Of a DNA stretch of 18,782 nt, positions 15,056 to 18,782 are shown piece by piece (position 1 is the first letter of the stretch; the number at the start of each line of letters is the position of its first letter). The position numbers were made by a program, and so were the translations under genes. The notes below the pieces were generated by a model, which worked only from the letters and a program-made list of their open reading frames with translations, made no database searches and was not told the origin of the DNA. The stretch is from positions 1 to 18,782 of the forward strand of contig CAJPOF010000047.1 of the NCBI GenBank assembly GCA_905372235.1. Direction: 5' to 3'. The DNA comes from an uncultured Treponema sp. (GTDB lineage Bacteria; Spirochaetota; Spirochaetia; Treponematales; Treponemataceae).

Positions 15056-15087
15056 ATTGTCTCTGCAAAAATGCGGAGACAATTTTT
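15056..15087 (+). terminator. Rho-independent terminator of the nfeD-SPFH operon
   Basis: The stem ATTGTCTC (15056-15063) pairs with GAGACAAT (15076-15083). It can be extended inward by a GC/GC pair, and a run of five T follows (15083-15087). It lies 12 bp after the SPFH stop codon. Confidence 0.8.
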
Positions 15088-15197
15088 CGAAGAAAATGCA
15101 TTTAAAAACCGAATAAAGTCTTTACATAGCCGTTGCGATTCCGGGCGCACGAATACGGAATCCAGCGGATTTCAAAATATCTATGTTCCGACGGCAG

Positions 15198-15225
15198 TTG
15201 CATTTTGCACACGGAAATATATAAT
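15198..15225 (+). promoter_or_regulatory. Promoter abutting the start of the membrane export gene
   Basis: A perfect TATAAT (15220-15225) lies 6 bp before the ATG at 15232. TTGCAT (15198-15203) is a possible -35 at 16 bp spacing (3/6). There is no Shine-Dalgarno before the ATG, the same pattern as at 4107, 13682 and pepT. Confidence 0.5.
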
Positions 15226-15231
15226 CCAGTC

Positions 15232-15756
15232 ATGCTTAAATATTATTCGATGATTTTTTTGATTTCTATGGTGCCTTTGGTTGAATTGAGAGGCGCAATT
15301 CCAATCGGAGTTGGCTGGATTCAGAAAATCCTTAGCGTTCAGGACGGCATCTCTGTTCTTCCGTCTTTCTACATATTCATGATTTATGCTACGGCGATAG
15401 CCGGAAATATGATTCCCGTTCCCGTGATATATTTTTTTGCAAGAAGATTTCTTGAATGGGGAGCGGACAAGCGTTTTATCGGAAAAATATGTTCGTTTTT
15501 TCTTGTGAAAGGAAAATCGGCGGGGCAAAAACTCACTTCCAAAGCCGGACGGGGAATTTTTGTGGCTCTGCTTTTGTTCGTTGGCATTCCGATTCCGGGA
15601 ACGGGCGCATGGACGGGAACTTTGGCAGCCAGCCTTCTTGACATGAATTTCAGAGACACAGTAATTGCCGTAACTTTGGGCGTTCTGCTTGCAGGTCTTA
15701 TAATGATGGCTGGAAGTTTCGGGCTTTTTTCGGCGATTTTTTCGATTTCAAAATAA
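15232..15756 (+). CDS. Small multidrug export family membrane protein (COG2426 type)
   Basis: A 174-residue integral membrane protein of the family annotated as putative small multidrug export proteins (Sm_multidrug_ex). It has the family signature VELRGAIPIG near residues 17-26 and GIPIPGTGAWTG near 118-130. The hydrophobic stretches fall at about 5-25, 45-70, 105-125 and 140-170. The transport role is by family name only; no substrate is known. The open frame runs upstream to 15133, but that part is hydrophilic and unrelated, and TATAAT lies 6 bp before the ATG at 15232. It converges with ispDF, separated by 23 bp. Confidence 0.85.
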   Translation: MLKYYSMIFLISMVPLVELRGAIPIGVGWIQKILSVQDGISVLPSFYIFMIYATAIAGNMIPVPVIYFFARRFLEWGADKRFIGKICSFFLVKGKSAGQKLTSKAGRGIFVALLLFVGIPIPGTGAWTGTLAASLLDMNFRDTVIAVTLGVLLAGLIMMAGSFGLFSAIFSISK

Positions 15757-15779
15757 AGTGAATAAAAAAAATTGCGTGT

Positions 15780-16997
15780 TTATTTTGTCAAAAGGCAGTT
15801 TACCCATGCCTCAATCGCTTTTCCTTCGCCGATACTTTCAAGACCTTCTGCGGTTTTTGCTTTCACGAAAATTTTTTCTTCTTCGACTTCAAGAATATTC
15901 GCAATCGAGGATATTACTCGGCTTCTGTACGGAATAAACTTCGGCTTTTCAAGTTTTATGACGCAATCGATGTTTCCGAGTTTCCAGCCGGATTTTTTTA
16001 CGTCTGACCAGCACGCCTTTAAAAGGACGGCGGAATTTACGTCTTTCCATTTTGCCTCTTCCGGAGGAAAGTAAGTTCCGATGTCTCCAAGCCCGCTTGC
16101 GCCCAAAAGTGCGTCTGTAATCGCATGAAGTAGAACGTCTCCGTCGGAGTGGGCGGCTTCACCTTTGTCGAAAGGAATTTCAATTCCGCCCAGCATAAGT
16201 TTTCGCCCTTCGACAAGCCTGTGAAGGTCGTAGCCAAGCCCGCACCTTATTTGCGTTCCCGAATCCTGAATTCCGGCGAACGATGTGCAGTCTTTTGGGT
16301 AAGTGATTTTCATGTTGTCGCTTGAGCCTTCTACGGTTTTTATTTTTTCGGAACGAAGTGCGTATATTTCCGTGTCGTCCGTGAAAACCCTTGATTCTTT
16401 GGCGGCGATTTTGTGTGCGGAAAGAAGCTTTTCAAAATCGAAGGCTTGCGGAGTCTGTACGGAAATCATACTAGAACGCTCCAGATGTTTTTTTATGAAG
16501 CCGTCCTCGTCCACGATTTTTTGCGTATCGGTTGGAGGAATTCCCGGAACAGCCGCTCCGTGCAAAAGTGCCGCTTCCGCCGTTTCCAAAATGGTTTTTG
16601 TCTCTACGAAGGGACGCGCTCCATCGTGGATAAGCACGATTTCAGTTTTTTCAGGCATTTTTGAAAGATGGAGCAATGCGTTGAAAATCGATTCCTGCCT
16701 TGTTTTTCCGCCGTCCACAAAAAAAAGCGGAGTACTTTTCAAAAGTTCAGGGATTTCTTTGTCTGAAAAAATAGCTGCCTTTGCAACGCTTTTTTCGCCC
16801 TTGGGAATCGTGATTGTGACGGAAAAGCAGCTCACGGATTTAAGGAACGCCTTGAGCGATTTTGAAAGAACGGTTTCGTTTCCAAGCGGCAGGTACTGTT
16901 TTTTTACGCTGCCCTTCATTCTTTGGGACGAACCTGCGGCGGCTATTATCACGGCGATTTTTCTATCCGCCAAAGGAATTTTAGAATTCCTCGTCAT
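15780..16997 (-). CDS. ispDF: Bifunctional IspD/IspF enzyme of the MEP isoprenoid pathway
   Basis: A 405-residue fusion carrying two non-consecutive steps of the MEP pathway. The N-terminal domain (about 14-240) is 2-C-methyl-D-erythritol 4-phosphate cytidylyltransferase, with the nucleotide-binding AAAGSSQRMKG (19-29), KKQYLPLG (32-39), IHDGARPF (123-130) and DTQK. The C-terminal domain (about 250-405) is 2-C-methyl-D-erythritol 2,4-cyclodiphosphate synthase, with D257 and H259 in GYDLHRL, H291 in SDGDVLLHAITDALLG (zinc ligands), and KTAEGLESIGEG. The ATG at 16997 lies inside the last codons of carD (17 bp overlap), and no strong ribosome site is visible, so translation is probably coupled to carD. 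A slightly later start is possible because homology begins only at KIAVIIAAAG. Confidence 0.93.
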   Translation of the reverse strand: MTRNSKIPLADRKIAVIIAAAGSSQRMKGSVKKQYLPLGNETVLSKSLKAFLKSVSCFSVTITIPKGEKSVAKAAIFSDKEIPELLKSTPLFFVDGGKTRQESIFNALLHLSKMPEKTEIVLIHDGARPFVETKTILETAEAALLHGAAVPGIPPTDTQKIVDEDGFIKKHLERSSMISVQTPQAFDFEKLLSAHKIAAKESRVFTDDTEIYALRSEKIKTVEGSSDNMKITYPKDCTSFAGIQDSGTQIRCGLGYDLHRLVEGRKLMLGGIEIPFDKGEAAHSDGDVLLHAITDALLGASGLGDIGTYFPPEEAKWKDVNSAVLLKACWSDVKKSGWKLGNIDCVIKLEKPKFIPYRSRVISSIANILEVEEEKIFVKAKTAEGLESIGEGKAIEAWVNCLLTK

Positions 16998-17655
16998 CGC
17001 TGTCGTCGAATTCTTCTTCGCCCATGTCCCTTGAATCGTCAGAATCGTTTTCGTTGTCCGAAGAATCGTCGTTGTCCTTCGGCTTTTGGTTTTCGTCGTC
17101 CATCAGCGGATCGTCTTCGTCCTCGTCGTCTTCGATGATTTTCTTGATTTTGGGCATCGCTCCCGGAGGCTCAAGTTTTGTATGTATCACGGATTCTACG
17201 TCTTTTCCGTCTTTGTCCATGGCGATTGAAACTTCGTCTTCAAGGAGTTTTTTAGCCGAATCGTAGAGTTTCCGCTCGAGAATCGGAAGTTCCTTTATTT
17301 TGCTTCTATTATAAAGACAACGAACGATTGTAGCGATGTCGGAAATGCTTCCTTTTTTAAGAAGGTCAAGGTTCATCTGATAGCGGAGTTTCCAGTCGGA
17401 CGTTATAGGTTCAAAATCGTCTGAAAGAAGGTCAAGCGCCTTTTGGGCTTCCTCGGCGGACACGATGGCTCGAATTCCGACACCTTCCGCCTTGTCTACA
17501 GGAATCATAACAACCATGTCCGAGGATTCTATGTATATTTTGTAGTACGGGATTACTTCGCCTTTGAATTCTTTTTGGAAGATTTCTGTTACGACTCCTA
17601 CCCCTTGGGACGGATAGACGATTTTTTGGTTTATTTCAAATTTGGCTTCGCTCAT
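16981..17655 (-). CDS. carD: CarD-family transcriptional regulator with a long acidic tail
   Basis: A 224-residue member of the CarD family, proteins that bind the RNA polymerase beta subunit and stabilise open promoter complexes. Residues 1-60 form the Tudor-like polymerase-interacting domain, starting EAKFEINQKIVYPSQGVGVV and including YYKIYIESSDMVVMIPVDKAEGVG. The middle (about 65-155) is the helical DNA-binding part, with DWKLRYQMNLDLL and KELPILERKLYDSAKKLLEDE. From about 170 to the end the chain is almost entirely Asp, Glu, Ser and Asn, an extension unlike the compact mycobacterial protein. The frame opens at 17673, but the -10 element lies at 17664-17669, so the ATG at 17655 is the start; no Shine-Dalgarno is present. 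ispDF overlaps its 3' end. Confidence 0.9.
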   Translation of the reverse strand: MSEAKFEINQKIVYPSQGVGVVTEIFQKEFKGEVIPYYKIYIESSDMVVMIPVDKAEGVGIRAIVSAEEAQKALDLLSDDFEPITSDWKLRYQMNLDLLKKGSISDIATIVRCLYNRSKIKELPILERKLYDSAKKLLEDEVSIAMDKDGKDVESVIHTKLEPPGAMPKIKKIIEDDEDEDDPLMDDENQKPKDNDDSSDNENDSDDSRDMGEEEFDDSDDEEF

Positions 17656-17663
17656 ATGGCGTG

Positions 17664-17692
17664 ATTGTATCATAAGTCGGCGTGAAATTCAA
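17664..17692 (-). promoter_or_regulatory. Promoter of carD-ispDF
   Basis: On the minus strand, TTGAAT (17687-17692), a 17 bp spacer and TACAAT (17664-17669) match at 4/6 and 5/6. The ATG at 17655 is 8 bp from the -10, so the leader would be at most one or two bases. The upstream ATG at 17673 would precede the transcription start. Confidence 0.55.
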
Positions 17693-17933
17693 TTTAAGAG
17701 GCGGTCCGGTTTTTCCCGTGGATAGGTTCGACGGAAAAAAAAGCGGCACGATTTATGAAAAAGTCTGCGGATAGGTTTTTGCTTTAAGGAAAAACTTTGA
17801 AGTTTAGTTTCCTTGTGAGTTCGGCGAAAAGTCCTTCTTTAAAATTCGCCAACCGCAAGTTTTTTTCAAAAGGCGAGGATTGCCGAATGGCAAACTCGAG
17901 GGGTAACGAGGCAGCCTTATTGTGGTGCCGAAG
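17693..17933. other. Gap between trmR and carD with hairpins; no gene seen
   Basis: AAGGAAA (17786-17792) pairs with TTTCCTT (17808-17814), with a further inner ACTT/AAGT pairing. GGCGAA/TTCGCC encloses about 16 nt near 17824-17850. Near 17872-17899, TTGCC-GAAT-GGCAA is nested in CGAG/CTCG. On the minus strand this last one is followed by CCTTTTG and is the best candidate terminator for trmR, though its T-run is short. No open frame here shows protein-like composition. Confidence 0.35.
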
Positions 17934-18515
17934 TTATACCTTCCTTTTGGAGATTGCGATTCCGTCTCCTTTTTCGTAGAAATCCGTCTTGAACTCCGTG
18001 TTCGCCTTTAAAAAATCGATGTATTTTCTGATTTTTTTTACGAGCCTTATCGTGCTGTAGTTGTGTGTCAGGCTGAGGTCCTGCACCATGCCGTGGAAGG
18101 AAAGGTTATCGCTTATGAAGACACCGTTTGGTGAAAGGTTTTTCTTGTACTTTTCGAAAAAGTTTATGTATTGTGCTTTTGCGCCGTCGATAAAAATCAT
18201 GTCGAATTCGCCTTCGAGGTCGATTTTAAGAGCGTCCGCACATATGGCTTCTATTTGGTTTTCGACCATGCAGTCCCGGAAGTTTTCTTTTGCTTTTTCG
18301 TGCCTTTCTGAATCGGATTCTATCGTTGTGATGCGGATGTCGGGCGAAAGGCGAGCGAACAGAATTGCGGAATATCCGATTGCCGTTCCGATTTCGAGGA
18401 TGCGTTTTATTTTGTGCCGCCTTATGTAGTCGCAGACAAAGTCTTCACCGCCGTCCCGTAAGATAGGAACGGCATTTTTTCGGGCAAAGCGTTCGATGTC
18501 GGTGATTTCGTCCAT
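17934..18515 (-). CDS. trmR: tRNA 5-hydroxyuridine methyltransferase (TrmR/YrrM-like)
   Basis: A 193-residue class I SAM methyltransferase resembling B. subtilis TrmR (YrrM). TrmR methylates 5-hydroxyuridine at wobble position 34 to 5-methoxyuridine, in the cytoplasm. Visible motifs are LEIGTAIGYSAI (40-51, SAM-binding motif I), TIES (64-67), MIFIDGAKAQY (106-116, with metal-binding D110), ISDNL (134-138), and the C-terminal GDGIAISKRK, which closely follows YrrM. Catechol O-methyltransferase-like enzymes share this fold and are the main alternative. The frame continues to 18554, but the ATG at 18515 fits the family N-terminus and the promoter position. No Shine-Dalgarno precedes it. The gene is monocistronic; carD begins about 280 bp downstream under its own promoter. 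Confidence 0.85.
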   Translation of the reverse strand: MDEITDIERFARKNAVPILRDGGEDFVCDYIRRHKIKRILEIGTAIGYSAILFARLSPDIRITTIESDSERHEKAKENFRDCMVENQIEAICADALKIDLEGEFDMIFIDGAKAQYINFFEKYKKNLSPNGVFISDNLSFHGMVQDLSLTHNYSTIRLVKKIRKYIDFLKANTEFKTDFYEKGDGIAISKRKV

Positions 18516-18525
18516 GATGATGTAG

Positions 18526-18554
18526 ATTTTATGCGTTAGAAAGGAAAAACTCAA
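18526..18554 (-). promoter_or_regulatory. trmR promoter
   Basis: On the minus strand, TTGAGT (18549-18554), a 17 bp spacer and TAAAAT (18526-18531) match at 4/6 and 5/6. The ATG at 18515 lies 10 bp from the -10, giving a leader of about 3-4 nt, too short for a ribosome site. Confidence 0.5.
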
Positions 18555-18582
18555 CTTCTTTGCAATCGATGTTTAATCGGTT

Positions 18583-18720
18583 GTATGTCCGCTCCAAGTT
18601 TTTCCGGATAGCAAAACTTGCAAAGTTGTGGTGTTCATCTTTGTGCCGGATATTGCAATGTGTCGTCAAATTGATAATGGGTTGGATGTCAGCTCTACGA
18701 ATTCGATTGCAGGTGGCGAT
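18583..18720 (+). repeat. Degenerate tandem pair of the two-hairpin repeat (units E1, E2)
   Basis: E1 begins GTATGTCCGCTCCA (18583-18596), the 3' arm of the first stem of unit A. It continues with a hairpin AAGTTTT/AAAACTT (18596-18602 / 18613-18619) and then GGTGTTCATCTTTG, matching the flank after unit A (GGTGTTCATTTCTTTG). E2 (about 18644-18720) follows the unit B order, including TTGGATG near 18682. The 5' arm of the E1 stem is missing, as if truncated at the trmR promoter. The alignment is weak in places. Confidence 0.45.
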
Positions 18721-18738
18721 AAAAGTCTAATTTTTAAG

Positions 18739-18782
18739 GGAGGGAGAGGAAACCCCATCAGACTGGGGTTTCCTCTCCCTCC
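18739..18782. other. Perfect 19 bp hairpin at the window edge; terminator candidate
   Basis: 18739-18757 is the exact reverse complement of 18764-18782, with a 6 nt loop TCAGAC. One arm is purine-rich (GGAGGGAGAGGAAACCCCA). The sequence stops at the end of the stem, so a following T-run cannot be checked. On the minus strand the stem is not followed by a T-run. It may terminate a gene outside the window. Confidence 0.5.

Noticed and set aside
15133..15231. N-terminal extension of the membrane export protein
   Set aside because: The translated segment is not conserved in character, and TATAAT lies within it, 6 bp before the ATG at 15232.
17715..17745. tRNA-like segment with GGTTCGA
   Set aside because: No acceptor or anticodon stem can be folded around it.

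Overview
The window looks like chromosomal DNA of a spirochaete, most likely a host-associated Treponema. The indicators are a fused ispDF gene placed directly behind a CarD-family regulator, a MurA with aspartate in place of the fosfomycin-sensitive cysteine, a treponemal-type (BspA/LRR_5) leucine-rich-repeat surface protein, and an HD-GYP protein with a multi-pass membrane sensor. This is an inference from gene content; no rRNA or tRNA gene was seen that could fix the taxonomy.

Layout. 1-1360 is an AT-rich accessory segment: imperfect tandem hairpin repeats, then a DUF3800 gene lying between two ~40 bp direct repeats. 1359-3951 (minus) is pepT-murA. Divergent from it, 4107-5579 (plus) holds a small acidic protein of unknown function and a radical SAM enzyme. 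5662-7551 (minus) is a membrane-bound HD-GYP phosphodiesterase. 7640-9650 holds the LRR surface protein, flanked by 40 bp repeats, and a 400 bp gene-poor stretch with hairpins. 9651-11432 (plus) is metY (homocysteine synthesis, with a strong promoter embedded in a palindrome) and an orphan vsr. 11433-11717 carries two more copies of the hairpin repeat. 11718-13525 (minus) is a PurF-like protein followed by a short ribosome hibernation factor. 13682-15043 (plus) is an NfeD/stomatin pair closed by a clear terminator. 15232-15756 (plus) is a small membrane export protein. 15780-18515 (minus) is trmR, carD and ispDF. The last 200 bp hold a degenerate tandem pair of the hairpin repeat and a perfect 19 bp hairpin.

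Most genes are housekeeping: peptidoglycan precursor synthesis (MurA), isoprenoid precursors (IspDF, transcriptionally tied to the RNA polymerase-binding CarD), methionine synthesis (MetY), peptide turnover (PepT), tRNA wobble modification (TrmR), ribosome hibernation (HPF) and membrane quality control (NfeD/SPFH).

The less expected signals are these. (1) The PurF homologue has lost its N-terminal nucleophile and the other glutaminase residues but keeps the PRPP site and the four Fe-S cysteines. (2) Several genes have a -10 element 6-10 bp before the ATG and no Shine-Dalgarno, suggesting leaderless or near-leaderless mRNAs. (3) A dispersed intergenic repeat family has a two-hairpin architecture that is conserved better than its sequence. 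(4) A near-perfect 37 bp palindrome overlaps the metY -35 element. (5) Accessory genes (DUF3800, LRR) sit between direct repeats.
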